Shown: positions 37,401-42,573, counted from the stretch's first letter. The stretch is DNA of 42,573 nucleotides from Bacteroidaceae bacterium (GCA_017469925.1 JAFUFK010000015.1:1-42573); one strand, 5' to 3'. Numbers and translations: made by a program. The notes: generated by a model not told the origin, from the sequence alone.

Positions 37401-39989
37401 GGCCAGGTTTTTTATATTCTGGAACGCCGCTCTTTCGAGGCAGTTCTGTATGCGGTTGCTGTTGCCGCCCTCTTCCCAGCCGATGAAGGCTCCACCGTAG
37501 TTGTTGTTGCCCTCGGTGCACACCAGCGCACCGTCGAAGAGGCAGTTGGTGATGTCGGTGTTGCTCTCCTCGTTGTGGCCGATGAAGCCGCCCACATGGG
37601 TGCTGCTGCACGTCACTTGGGCATTGACACGGCAACTGCTGATGACGTTGCGCTTGCCCGAGACGTAATCGCTGCGGCCCACGAGTCCGGAAGCATGCTG
37701 ACCGCCATAGACGTAGCCGCGGACCGTAAGCCCCTTGATGGTGTAGCCCTTGGCATACTGGAAGGGAGCCGCAAAGCGTTCGCCCGACAGGTTGGCATAG
37801 AGAGTGTGGCCGTTGCCGTCGAAGGTGCCCCGGTAGGGGGCCGTCTCCGTGCCGACGGAGTTGGTGATGGTGATGTCGTTGTATAGGATGGCGTTCACGT
37901 CCGTCTGGCCGCCCGCCAGTTGCACGGCCATGGAGAAGTTGAGCCAGTCCTGTGGCGAGCGCAGGACGTAGCGGCCCTGGCTGTCGCGCTCGGTCACCAC
38001 GGCAGCATTGTTGTAGGCCGTGGTGTAGTAGGCTTGGGTGAGGGTGAGGTTGCTGTCATCGGACATGCGGGCGAAGGTCTGGCAACCTTGCGTCTGCGTC
38101 GTAATGTCGATGGGGGCGAACAGGCTGTATTCTATGGTGACATGGCCACGGCTCCAACCGACCATGCCGCCATTGTTGTAGCACGACTCGCCCGACATGC
38201 GCCCGTCGAAGAGGCAGTAGCGCAGGGTGACGGACTGGCTGTAGGCAGCATTGGCCACGAAGCCGCCGTTGGTGGCATCGCCGCTGACCGTGCAGTCTAC
38301 GTCCACCGACGAGCGGCACGACTCAATCCATACGCTGGCATCGTTGGCTGCCCAGCCTATGAGTCCGGCGGTGAACTTCTGGCGGCTGACGAGGTGCCCC
38401 TGCGTGTGCAGTTTGCGGATGGTGGCGCTCCCGACATAGCGGAAGGGAGCCAGGTATTGCTCGTTGAGGGTGTCCTTGGGGTTGAAGGTGAGCGTGTGGC
38501 CGTTGCCGTCGAAGGTGCCGTTGTAGAGGTGGTCGCTCGTGCCGACCATTACGAGTGGCTCGTCGCCCAGGTCGATGTCGGCTGCCATGATGGCGTTGGT
38601 GGAGGTCTGTCCGCCGTTCACCAGTTTGGCAAACTTCTTCCAGTCCGCTGCCGAGCGCAGTATCAAGCGCCCCTGGCTATCCTTCTCGGGGCCGCCGATG
38701 GTGAAGCCGAGGGAGACGGGGTGTGAGGTTTCCGTCCAAGTCCGTGCGCGCTCGGCAGTGGCCGTGGTGATGGTGGGCAGAGCCAGCGTGGCGGGCAACG
38801 AGGCGAGGGCATAACCGCTGCCCTCCACCCAGTTCCAGGTGGCGGTGTTCATGCGTCGCACACGATAATAAACGGTCTTTCCCTCGTAGTTCTGGAGCAG
38901 GTTGGCATCGATGAAGGTGTAGGTGAGCGTCTGCTGGTCGTAGTCCGTCTGGCCGATGTTGCGCCAGTTGGGGTCGGTGGGCTCACTGTTGCCGCTGGTG
39001 TTGCGCTGCACCTCCCACATGTCGTCGGGCGCAATCTCGGTCCATCGCGTCCAGGGCACCGACCAGGTGAGGCGGGCACTTCCGTCCGCCTGCATCTCGG
39101 CGGTCAGCGCCTGTGCCGTATGCAGCAGGGGCAGGTCGATGGTGGGCGACTGCGTGGTGACGGGGTCGTCCTCGTTGTTGCGGTACTTGGCCTCGATGCG
39201 GAACGACTGGATGCGGTGGTCGGCGGGCAGATAGACGTAGCCCGACGAACTGGTGCCCAGGTCTGTCTCCTTGCGCGTGGTCATGGAACCGTTCACGTCA
39301 TTATAATAGGCGCGGATGCTCTCGATGTTGCTGGCCCCGAGCATGTACATGACCATCTGCTGCCCGGCGTGTGCCGCATCGTAGGCGAGGATGGGGTCCA
39401 TGACCATGGGCACGTGCTCCTCCTCGGCGGAGGGGATGCGCAGGGTGGTGGCCGAGACATCGACGGTGACCTTGTCGAGCAGGTTGCCGTCGGTCTTCAC
39501 CGACCACGAGATGGTGACGTCCTTGCCTCGGAACTTCGCGGGCACGGTCCAGACGACGTTCATGCGCGTGTATTCCTGCCCCGAGACGCAGGGCACAGCC
39601 CACGTCTGCGACTGGTTGATGCCCGTGATGGTGTAGTTGCTGTAGCCTCGGTCGCGCTCGTGCACCATGGTGCCCTCCACGCCCTTCCAGCCCGTCACGT
39701 TCGGGGCGTAGTCGCTGCCCGAGATGTCCTCCTCGGACTTCAGGTAGAGCACCGTCTCCTTGGCTCCGCCCGTCGGGGTGATGTAGATATAGACTTCCGT
39801 GTCCCAGCAGTCGTAGTTTCGTTTCTCGTACGTGGGGATGGTGAAGCGTAGTTTGTTCGTCCCCTCCAGCCGCACGCCGTAGTGACTGGCGTCGCGGTTG
39901 TACTTCTCTTCGGCTCGCGCCGTCTGCGGCCACAGCCCCGCCACCAGCAGGACCGTGAGTGCCGCGAATCTAAGCATTTCTCGTTTCAT
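28419..39989 (-). CDS. Giant multidomain surface protein (3,856 aa) with LamG-like domains and T9SS-type tail
   Basis: Signal peptide MKREMLRFAALTVLLVAGLW, then AEEKYNRD; chosen over two earlier in-frame Mets because it gives a proper Sec signal. Modules in order (approximate residues): beta-rich head with an FN3-like part (330-430); three GLUG-like modules opening LILRSAADWKKFAKLVNGG (440), YVLRSPQDWLNFSMAV (675) and FVINNYQDWVNFYYAV (1015), each with GTFDG.GHT; an FN3-like domain (1350); two carboxypeptidase-regulatory-like domains, RGYVRLANGIGLPDLTV (1440) and SGFVLYEGSSIPVSGV (1535); a long unassigned middle (1700-2600); two LamG-like jellyrolls (2765 and 2965); an Ig-like domain (3290); and the C-terminal signature WYDLSGRRLSSKPYQKGVYI...GKKVTVK typical of T9SS cargo. 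Probably an adhesin or glycan-binding surface protein. Two small genes follow it. Three 7-bp repeat arrays lie in frame inside it. Confidence 0.9.
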   Translation of the reverse strand: MKREMLRFAALTVLLVAGLWPQTARAEEKYNRDASHYGVRLEGTNKLRFTIPTYEKRNYDCWDTEVYIYITPTGGAKETVLYLKSEEDISGSDYAPNVTGWKGVEGTMVHERDRGYSNYTITGINQSQTWAVPCVSGQEYTRMNVVWTVPAKFRGKDVTISWSVKTDGNLLDKVTVDVSATTLRIPSAEEEHVPMVMDPILAYDAAHAGQQMVMYMLGASNIESIRAYYNDVNGSMTTRKETDLGTSSSGYVYLPADHRIQSFRIEAKYRNNEDDPVTTQSPTIDLPLLHTAQALTAEMQADGSARLTWSVPWTRWTEIAPDDMWEVQRNTSGNSEPTDPNWRNIGQTDYDQQTLTYTFIDANLLQNYEGKTVYYRVRRMNTATWNWVEGSGYALASLPATLALPTITTATAERARTWTETSHPVSLGFTIGGPEKDSQGRLILRSAADWKKFAKLVNGGQTSTNAIMAADIDLGDEPLVMVGTSDHLYNGTFDGNGHTLTFNPKDTLNEQYLAPFRYVGSATIRKLHTQGHLVSRQKFTAGLIGWAANDASVWIESCRSSVDVDCTVSGDATNGGFVANAAYSQSVTLRYCLFDGRMSGESCYNNGGMVGWSRGHVTIEYSLFAPIDITTQTQGCQTFARMSDDSNLTLTQAYYTTAYNNAAVVTERDSQGRYVLRSPQDWLNFSMAVQLAGGQTDVNAILYNDITITNSVGTETAPYRGTFDGNGHTLYANLSGERFAAPFQYAKGYTIKGLTVRGYVYGGQHASGLVGRSDYVSGKRNVISSCRVNAQVTCSSTHVGGFIGHNEESNTDITNCLFDGALVCTEGNNNYGGAFIGWEEGGNSNRIQNCLERAAFQNIKNLAMNWSYNSGSIISYGNTGDNKNNWAFHATGGSNPANNAIGMTISELVNKLGTANWYNVDEYGTSDILPRVSQTADYLPVSQGKAANFLSTSELLHTLNTATDQIHWTVQAGNLVPVATPSTSAEHQTLLWDDRAKVVLTTGKKALDTNQLEESFVINNYQDWVNFYYAVNAAEGKKDVNAVLNADIDVMTRVSGFPCAPLEEAYYRGTFDGQGHTITFQFEREVGIDAPYALFMNVGDKAVIRNLNVKGTVKGPNGSAGLVGKVLPGGELTIERTRVMVDVTASGTEASGFVGSGQGAKVVVRDCRYDGTITCTDTKNGYVGFFVAHGFNGNCQVISCLNYGSAPSINYISGHKSAYFEGNTGKDGVNCLSADNNSNELIGRNPLTVLELLESKNWQIDTSGNIVPIQVAGTDGTDPDAGYDYIEKRELTKEERESGKLQVEVVTPCLDHSFRFHVEPGDASLPLINTRGSVAEKQDQGELKYYIFDNNVQLASVKADTLQSSVSLEWTTREGVEADFYRILRYDKMTPERVDTLEADYTQTAYIDQTVRPQHDYTYTIEAVTQCEGEHVSRLTVDGCCKKTGLVRGYVRLANGIGLPDLTVTATPNGITGGVELSCVTDSTGYFEIDSLIYQREGTYTLQVGTDGAFPPQTVTFDETSNLVSGIIFTSTLYYDFSGFVLYEGSSIPVSGVQFLRDGVPVVDAKGNPVTTNTQGAFTVSIPQGTHTIQAVKEGHKFLNDGYYIDLDKESANVNWQKDLAGIYLWDQTRVTLQGRVVGGNDQGLLPLGESLSRNNLGDDVTIVFQLEGDNTSWIVRDQLDDNITERHYNVAHGKQDKDTTLVDAYRHRIVVHPDPVTGEYQVPMYPVKFKVTEVYATGYPTLFQTGTVSETLDLGNYIEGDTATWSRIYHALPTLDIWQFTGAQDRFYGVKQYTARDNAGGQDTIYLWRKDVGYTLGHPVFMAGSPVPMLLSAREEYYYNNEVLGAPDVVSLHSGRVIVGNGLVGVDESEELELDSLGQATYVFTPQNLTFQLEDDMALRTLKFTLEHDGSFYDITPIRGYVMASQAKKQGRHILAGQNVHLVDILRDPPGSGSSAYIEKGSKISYSYSADLTAEAGIGISLEWGSGSNYYTGIWAGAGSGTTAGSTISSDKTTTIGLDLTTKYYTDWSYEYELETKEKISTSDNVKEVGMNSDVYIGVTDNILVEDAIAVRAVGSEAMKRLRPGMGGTMEVNGHEFDVSGTAKVLARGWDPVKEDSVYLVRDEVLSVSTNVNTTFAHSQSYLLDELIPSLLKARNALLLDVSVTPEYAQQVADQTGMPAYRSTVAADDDHFSSTGYYQRFVPKGQQDVWGDTIQVLNNLARTWAGFIAANEKEKLQAMDLVKTYDFDGRTNVEYSESFTTTDGLHRYVAYPGISPEFGGDTFGVVDHQSSKGSAEHEKDNGSDYVYFEAGGTKFSLEIVPKVGFDFNYLSGKETGYSKETGFTLACSRKSSLTVAVYRTRELGTDSIAKLAELGGLDLFYKNVEDNLSKIYGGQADAVNAMTYLDGLSNTPRYRNFVFRTLAGATASPWEEERRTMFYNPGTILDQATQQINKLRIWAKEPSVSNVPYGEAARFTIYMTNESEMPERISNEFKFYLEDAMNPKGAKIYVDGMPLTGTGIDLWMEPNVIYEKHVEVYAGEEYDYEDLGITLFDEEDVKHTWTVSLSAHFVPAAGKVNISTPGDKWVVNTESPYDSDRQGYYLPVHIDGYNVNFRNFDHIELQYKLSTQGDKDWVNVCSYYPDTEEGRRLMALASGERKLMEHDGYIDATFYGENDPVEQRYDLRAVCYCRHGNGYLTNASNILTGIKDTRRPQPFGTPQPTNGILGIGDDIRIPFSEQIAGNYLSEVNNFEVLGLTNQSSISLATALQFNGQGAAVSLSNRNLAGKDFTLDLMLKPRQNGNKMTVLTHSMDENAYLNLGVTADSRLWANVNGIEMLSTEAVNFEDLHHVAYVFDVDEEENLTNVTFYDGTKNIGRSSFEGMYNGTSNLVLGNNFEGEMLEVRLWNKAMTSAELGTYAQKRLTGYELGLLDNYPMNEGSGDYAYDKAVGSNDLRLVGTTWKVPDGISMKLDGTEGISLNPNLFNRTDYEDYTLMLWFRTSDLNATLMSNGEARDEAGYKNHFNIGLEDGTLFFRSGGQQVNASGYYHDGSWHHLAVSVNRPLNVGRLYVDEKLEQTFPVDTLGGIGGNALMLGATYSSQFTVHSSQLTGNIDEVAMFEMALPENVLKLISKNSPSGEEMGLLAYLPFSRSERQLDNSQRLMPTGLSLRKYKDNHGNIVESHVDTIVSQEIIDLHADRQSYAPMVNAGKLENIKYSYVAKDNELYINLDVPDYQIEKTNVYVTVKEVADLQGNLMASPLAMDLYVYRNPLRWNVKRKTVDMRYGEGTTVEVAIENLSGKTKDYTLEGLPQWITASQTSGKIGPLDEEPVTLTISPYINIGDFEEIVYIVGENGMTEPLPLTIRVRGEVPDWTVDDQLKAGNVTMHMVARVMVGNEVAHDTDDILAAIGSGHRTLGTANVKQGTTENDGLVFLTIYNTAGADGTPVHFEFYDASTGRIYVVEKQNMEQADITFTPDTILFQADAILGTATNPVVLYARQKEVQTVRLEKGWNWASTYVQPGISTVNDLLDGMATWEVGDGLELMEDDERPYLITYKSIYDRTTYSNVYYWDNGEKTTQLYPQRMYRFYVQSPKNIYISGENVAYEGITVHQGWNRIGYLSPMNLPIATALSDYTDAASEGDIIKSQSEFAVLSIDASGNRLWKGTLEYLRTGEGYMLKRNAPSEHTFWYPYYSTGTKYNNVKGEGQFTVQSAKCTVPLFRNTSGASMNVIARVEGFELMDGDQLVAYGEMGETRGVAEGDSQFIINNSQLFFLSIGRSEGAIGFAIERDGEIVATTSQRMPYVDNAVHGSLDEPTVINFISMDGLDSEGWYDLSGRRLSSKPYQKGVYIHNGKKVTVK
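28687..28714 (-). repeat. In-frame 7-bp array near the C-terminus of the giant protein
   Basis: AATTGTG, AATTGTT, AATTATG, AATTGTG in register. Encodes SQFIINNSQL at about residue 3,760. Confidence 0.88.
28847..28881 (-). repeat. In-frame 7-bp array in the giant protein gene
   Basis: GCACTGT, GCACTTT, GCACTTT, GAACTGT, GAACTGG in register. Encodes GQFTVQSAKCTV at about residue 3,704. Confidence 0.88.
30670..30704 (-). repeat. In-frame 7-bp array in the second LamG-like domain
   Basis: AACTGTG, AACTATG, AACTGTG, AACTGTG, AACTATA in register. Encodes YSSQFTVHSSQLT at about residue 3,096, in a loop just before the NIDEVAMF strand. Confidence 0.9.
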
Positions 39990-40021
39990 TGTATGATAGT
40001 TTTGTTGCATTATTTTCGCAG

Positions 40022-40029
40022 CAAAGGTA
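40022..40029 (-). promoter_or_regulatory. -7 promoter element of the giant surface protein gene
   Basis: TACCTTTG on the minus strand followed by CTG, 32 nt before the chosen ATG at 39989. Confidence 0.65.
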
Positions 40030-40059
40030 GGCAAAAATCTTCGCGCGCATATATAAAAG

Positions 40060-40099
40060 AGGTATGTCAATTTGGTACAAAAGCCAAATTGACATACCT
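40060..40099 (-). terminator. 16-bp perfect hairpin after the dipeptidase gene
   Basis: AGGTATGTCAATTTGG (40060-40075) and CCAAATTGACATACCT (40084-40099) pair without mismatch around an 8-nt loop. On the minus strand the hairpin is followed by CTTTTATATA, so it can work as a terminator for the gene ending at 40124. It also lies 30 bp upstream of the giant gene promoter and could be an operator. Confidence 0.75.
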
Positions 40100-40123
40100 A
40101 CGATGCCTTTGTGAGGGTCTTTT

Positions 40124-40861
40124 TTACTTGTTCAGTTGCCGGACGGGGAAGGTGAAATAGGTGTCGGGGAAAGGTTCGTCGCGCAGGGTGAAGTGCCACC
40201 ACTCCGTGTCGAGAGGTTTGAAGCCGTGGGCGAGCATGGCGCGGCGGAGAATCATGCGGTGCTCGAACTGCTCTGGAGTAATGCCTGTATAGTCAGGATG
40301 ACTCTCTGGGCCGAACCAGTCGAACGTGCCGCCCATGTCGAGTTCCTTCTCCGTCGCCATGTCGAAGAGGGTCAGGTCAACGGTCGAGCCGCGCGTGTGA
40401 CCGCTCTTCAGGCAGATATATTCCTGGGGGAAGAGCACGCTCTTCGGGAGGTCGGGATAGAAGTAGGGCTTCATCAGCGTGTCGGCCACGTCCTGCGCCC
40501 AGCGCACGAAGTGGTCTACGGCCTGTTGCGGACGATAGGCATCGTAGATTTTCAGTCGGTAGCCCTGGCGCATCACGTCGTCGCTCACAGCCTTCAGGCT
40601 GTCGGCGGCCTGCTTCGTCAGCAGTGCCGTCGGCTCCTCGTAACCGTCGATGCGACTGCCCACAAAGTTGTATGTGCCGAAGTAGCGAATCTCCAGAATG
40701 ACATCGGGCACCACATCGGTCAGGGTCACAAACTGGCTGCTGTCTTCGGTCGGACTGACGGTAATTTCGGCTTCTTCTTTGTTGCTCTTACAACTGGTAA
40801 TTACACTTGTGCCGCAAATGGTCAGGATGGCGGCAAGCATCCATAATTGTACCTTTCTCAT
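40124..40861 (-). CDS. D-alanyl-D-alanine dipeptidase (VanX/DdpX type, M15D) lipoprotein
   Basis: A 245-residue zinc dipeptidase that cleaves D-Ala-D-Ala. Zinc ligands are His155, Asp162 (SGHTRGSTVDLTLF) and His223, with catalytic Glu220 (EWWHF), and Arg110 in IYDAYRPQQAVDHF. The spacings Arg-45-His-7-Asp-58-Glu-3-His equal those of VanX as I recall them (R71, H116, D123, E181, H184). Unlike cytoplasmic VanX it has a lipoprotein signal (lipobox ITSC, Cys24), so it should act in the periplasm, on D-Ala-D-Ala released from cell-wall turnover, as proposed for DdpX-like enzymes. No vanA, vanH or vanR/S genes are nearby, so it is no evidence of vancomycin resistance. It follows the arginine-deiminase-family gene by 18 bp. 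Confidence 0.92.
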   Translation of the reverse strand: MRKVQLWMLAAILTICGTSVITSCKSNKEEAEITVSPTEDSSQFVTLTDVVPDVILEIRYFGTYNFVGSRIDGYEEPTALLTKQAADSLKAVSDDVMRQGYRLKIYDAYRPQQAVDHFVRWAQDVADTLMKPYFYPDLPKSVLFPQEYICLKSGHTRGSTVDLTLFDMATEKELDMGGTFDWFGPESHPDYTGITPEQFEHRMILRRAMLAHGFKPLDTEWWHFTLRDEPFPDTYFTFPVRQLNK

Positions 40862-40879
40862 ATTTTCCGTTATTACATG

Positions 40880-42280
40880 TTATTTCATACTTTTGCGCCC
40901 GTCCTCTATGACGATGCCACGGGTTGCGCCGGTGGCGGGTGTGCCGTCGAGGCGATAGCGACGGATGGGCGACTGTCCCGTGGCTTCTTGGCGGACAGCA
41001 CCGATGCCGGTCGTCTGGTCGTCGAAGGCCTCGCGCTGCAAGACCTGTGTCATGCAGTGGGCAGCACCGTAGCCGTCAATCAGACTCTCCAGGGGAATCC
41101 ACTCCACGGTGACACCTGCCTCGCGGAGGCGCTGCTGCAGGGCCTCGCTCTGACCGCCAACAGCCATAATGTGGCGCGGCGCGATGGTCAGGAAGTTGTT
41201 GGCGTAGTGCATCTCGTCGTCGAAGTCGATGGGGATAATCTCGAAGCCACGGCTCTTGATATACTCCACAAAGGGCACGTCTTGCCGCCAAAGGGAATAG
41301 TCGAGCGTGCCGGGCTTGCGTGCCCAGATGTCGCAGGTGTTGTATTCGGGCTGTCCGGGCAGCGCCTCGTAGCGGCTGCGCACCATGGTGCAGAGATTGC
41401 GGTCAATGATGTTGAAGTGGGTGTCGAGGTGCATTTGCATCTGCCACAGTTTGTGGTCGCGCACTACGACGATGGTGTCATGGCCGAAGGCGTCGGCCTC
41501 CATCAACTGGCGGATTCCCTCGTCGTTGGTGCGCATGCCGCAGCCGATGAGCGAGACAGTGCCCGCCGGAATGTAGTCGCCGCCCTCCAGCCGCCCGTCG
41601 CCCTCAATGCGGAGGATGGGCTTCAGGCCGAGGTGCTCGTAGCAGAGCGAGATGATGTTGGTCTCGGGGGAGCGCTGGCTGGAGTTCATCCGACAGATGA
41701 CGTGGCCGCGCGGCGTGGTGATGCTCTGGTCGCGGGTGAAGTAGAGGTTCATCAGCGGGTTCTGGAGGTACTGCGCCTCGTAGCCCGTGTTCGTGTCGGT
41801 GCGCGAGAGTTTCACCGTGGGCTGCAGCAGGATGCAGCGTATGAGGTCGTTGCGGCTCATCTTCGTGAGCACGTTCTGTCGGTAGGCCTCGGTCTCGTCG
41901 GCGCTCTCGTCGGGGATGCTGCTGATGTCGTACGTCAGCACGTCGGCGGCGAGCCTGCGCAGACTGTCGATGCCCACCTCGGCCAGGATGTCGGCCACGG
42001 TGTGTACGCGGATGCCGTTCTTCCGCAGCATCTCGATGTAGCCGCGATGCTCCTCGGCGGCCTTGTCCACGTCGAAGTAGTCTTCGAAGAGCCCCGCCGA
42101 GGGATGGATGACACCGTTGAACAGTTCATGCCCGGGGGTATGCATCAGGATGTCGCCCGCCCGCGACCATTCCGCCTGCGGACAGGCCATCGCCGACCCG
42201 GCTCCCTGCTGCGCCCGGCATACACTTGCGCCGCAGAGTGTCAGGATGGCGGCCAGCATCCATTGCATGATTTTCTTCAT
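40880..42280 (-). CDS. Exported arginine-deiminase-family protein with T9SS-like C-terminal tail
   Basis: A 466-residue protein of the arginine deiminase (ADI) branch of guanidino-group-modifying enzymes. Landmarks: ILMHTPGHEL, the NPLMNLYFTRDQ motif, RIEGDGRLEGGDYI (EGGD), MQMHLDTHFNIID (HLDT), NNFLTIAPRHIM, and the nucleophile Cys409 in YGAAHCMTQ, all in ADI order. Two things are unusual. It has an N-terminal signal (MKKIMQWMLAAILTLCGASV, cleaved near RAQQ), whereas ADI is cytoplasmic. And it extends about 45 residues past the usual ADI end near the catalytic Cys, finishing with RYRLDGTPATGATRGIVIED and GRKSMK, which resembles the T9SS tail YDLSGR...KG.YI..GK...K. It may deiminate arginine or peptidyl-arginine outside the cell. 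It is cotranscribed with the dipeptidase gene. Confidence 0.88.
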   Translation of the reverse strand: MKKIMQWMLAAILTLCGASVCRAQQGAGSAMACPQAEWSRAGDILMHTPGHELFNGVIHPSAGLFEDYFDVDKAAEEHRGYIEMLRKNGIRVHTVADILAEVGIDSLRRLAADVLTYDISSIPDESADETEAYRQNVLTKMSRNDLIRCILLQPTVKLSRTDTNTGYEAQYLQNPLMNLYFTRDQSITTPRGHVICRMNSSQRSPETNIISLCYEHLGLKPILRIEGDGRLEGGDYIPAGTVSLIGCGMRTNDEGIRQLMEADAFGHDTIVVVRDHKLWQMQMHLDTHFNIIDRNLCTMVRSRYEALPGQPEYNTCDIWARKPGTLDYSLWRQDVPFVEYIKSRGFEIIPIDFDDEMHYANNFLTIAPRHIMAVGGQSEALQQRLREAGVTVEWIPLESLIDGYGAAHCMTQVLQREAFDDQTTGIGAVRQEATGQSPIRRYRLDGTPATGATRGIVIEDGRKSMK

Positions 42281-42301
42281 ATTCCTTTGAACTTCTCCTT
42301 A

Positions 42302-42394
42302 TTATTTAAATAGTTGCTGGCTATCGTTTGCCAAACTATAGGATTGTCTCTCTCCATCGATGTTAAAGGTCAGTGTCTTCTTACCTTTATACAT
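42302..42394 (-). CDS. Possible 30-residue peptide
   Basis: A short ORF between the T9SS-tailed gene and the arginine-deiminase-family gene, starting 17 bp after the upstream stop and ending 21 bp before the next ATG. It begins MYKGKKTLTFNIDGERQSYS and ends DSQQLFK. The composition is protein-like and the strand pattern beta-hairpin-like, and it fits the operon spacing, but there is no signal peptide and no recognisable family. It may be a remnant of a larger gene. Confidence 0.35.
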   Translation of the reverse strand: MYKGKKTLTFNIDGERQSYSLANDSQQLFK

Positions 42395-42411
42395 AACCGT
42401 TCAATCTTGTG

Positions 42412-42573
42412 TTATTTTATCACGACCTGTTTCCCGCTCTTGATGTACAGACCCTTCTGCGGGTTCTGCACCTTGCGGCCGGAGAGGTCATAGACGGCGT
42501 TGTCTGTTGACAAGAGTCCATCAGTAGCCATACTGGTGTTGCGGATGGCCGTCACGTCTCCACCATCGACCAC
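42412..42573 (-). CDS. C-terminal end of a T9SS-type secreted protein (partial)
   Basis: The last 53 codons of a gene that enters from the right edge. It reads AIRNTSMATDGLLS, then AVYDLSGRKVQNPQKGLYIK and ends GKQVVIK before TAA. This is the same C-terminal signature as in the giant protein and marks a protein exported by the type IX system. The rest of the gene, and so its function, lies outside the window. Confidence 0.85.
   Translation of the reverse strand: MVDGGDVTAIRNTSMATDGLLSTDNAVYDLSGRKVQNPQKGLYIKSGKQVVIK

Noticed and set aside
32121-37886. A 1,921-codon open frame on the plus strand opposite the giant surface protein gene
   Set aside because: It lies wholly inside the giant gene. 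Its product is an unnatural mix of V, H, A, E and Q without domains, signal or promoter. It arises because the giant gene avoids, through codon and residue use, the triplets that would give stops on the other strand.
28419-39989. Frameshift or fusion of several genes into the giant ORF
   Set aside because: The frame is continuous with one signal peptide and one T9SS tail, and module boundaries look natural; no internal signal peptide was seen.
40124-40861. Vancomycin-resistance (vanX) gene
   Set aside because: The active site matches, but the protein is an exported lipoprotein and no ligase, dehydrogenase or two-component genes accompany it.
40847-42313. 488-codon plus-strand frame opposite the arginine-deiminase-family gene
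   Set aside because: Shadow of a gene with a full catalytic motif set; the antisense product has no recognisable features.

Overview
The window looks like chromosomal DNA of a Bacteroidales bacterium, most likely Prevotella or a close relative. The reasons are: -7 promoter elements of the Bacteroidetes type (TAnnTTTG) in front of most transcription units with no clear Shine-Dalgarno sequences; many lipoproteins with a Cys lipobox; BACON-like, DUF3244, DUF4294, BspA-type LRR and Gly-rich-tailed HU proteins; and three proteins ending in a type IX secretion (T9SS)-like C-terminal signature (YDLSGR...KG.YI..GK...K). All assignments were made by eye from the translated sequence; no database search was run.

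Layout, left to right. 1-6.2 kb is housekeeping: a BACON-like lipoprotein, a three-gene operon rsmI / coiled-coil lipoprotein / hflX coupled by ATGA overlaps, a divergent operon of an exported FMN-binding protein, thymidine kinase and an AI-2E-family permease, then tRNA-Lys(TTT) with its own promoter and terminator. 6.2-10.7 kb holds two AraC regulators, a FadL-type outer-membrane protein and an RsiV/DUF3298 lipoprotein. 10.7-16.6 kb is metabolic: cysK, a nadA / CPA2 antiporter / LuxR-type regulator operon with a long leader, and a SpoU-family RNA methyltransferase.

16.6-25.8 kb is an accessory, visibly AT-richer region. One probable operon on the minus strand runs from a DUF3244 protein through a previously hidden 38-residue lipoprotein, a transglutaminase-like lipoprotein, a C39/papain-like lipoprotein and a BspA-type LRR protein to an O-antigen-ligase-like membrane protein with a TPR-like tail. 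A membrane-anchored TPR/HTH regulator lies just upstream, and a HU-like protein is divergent from it across a repeat-rich control region. I regard this operon as the best candidate for an undescribed cell-surface system.

25.9-42.6 kb encodes surface and secreted proteins on the minus strand: DUF4294, a GLUG-like/dockerin protein, a small lipoprotein, a 3,856-residue giant surface protein (GLUG-like, FN3-like, carboxypeptidase-regulatory-like, LamG-like modules and T9SS signature), a VanX-type D-Ala-D-Ala dipeptidase lipoprotein, an exported arginine-deiminase-family enzyme with a T9SS-like tail, and the tail of another T9SS-type protein.

The window is also rich in unexplained short repeats. 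Three intergenic arrays of unrelated sequence share a 22-23 bp period and palindromic cores. A family of 7-bp tandem repeats occurs both between genes and in frame inside genes. A 10-bp array abuts the HU promoter, a 36-bp GC-rich hairpin element is present as an inverted pair with one copy inside a signal-peptide coding region, and a 77-bp tandem duplication carries a promoter.
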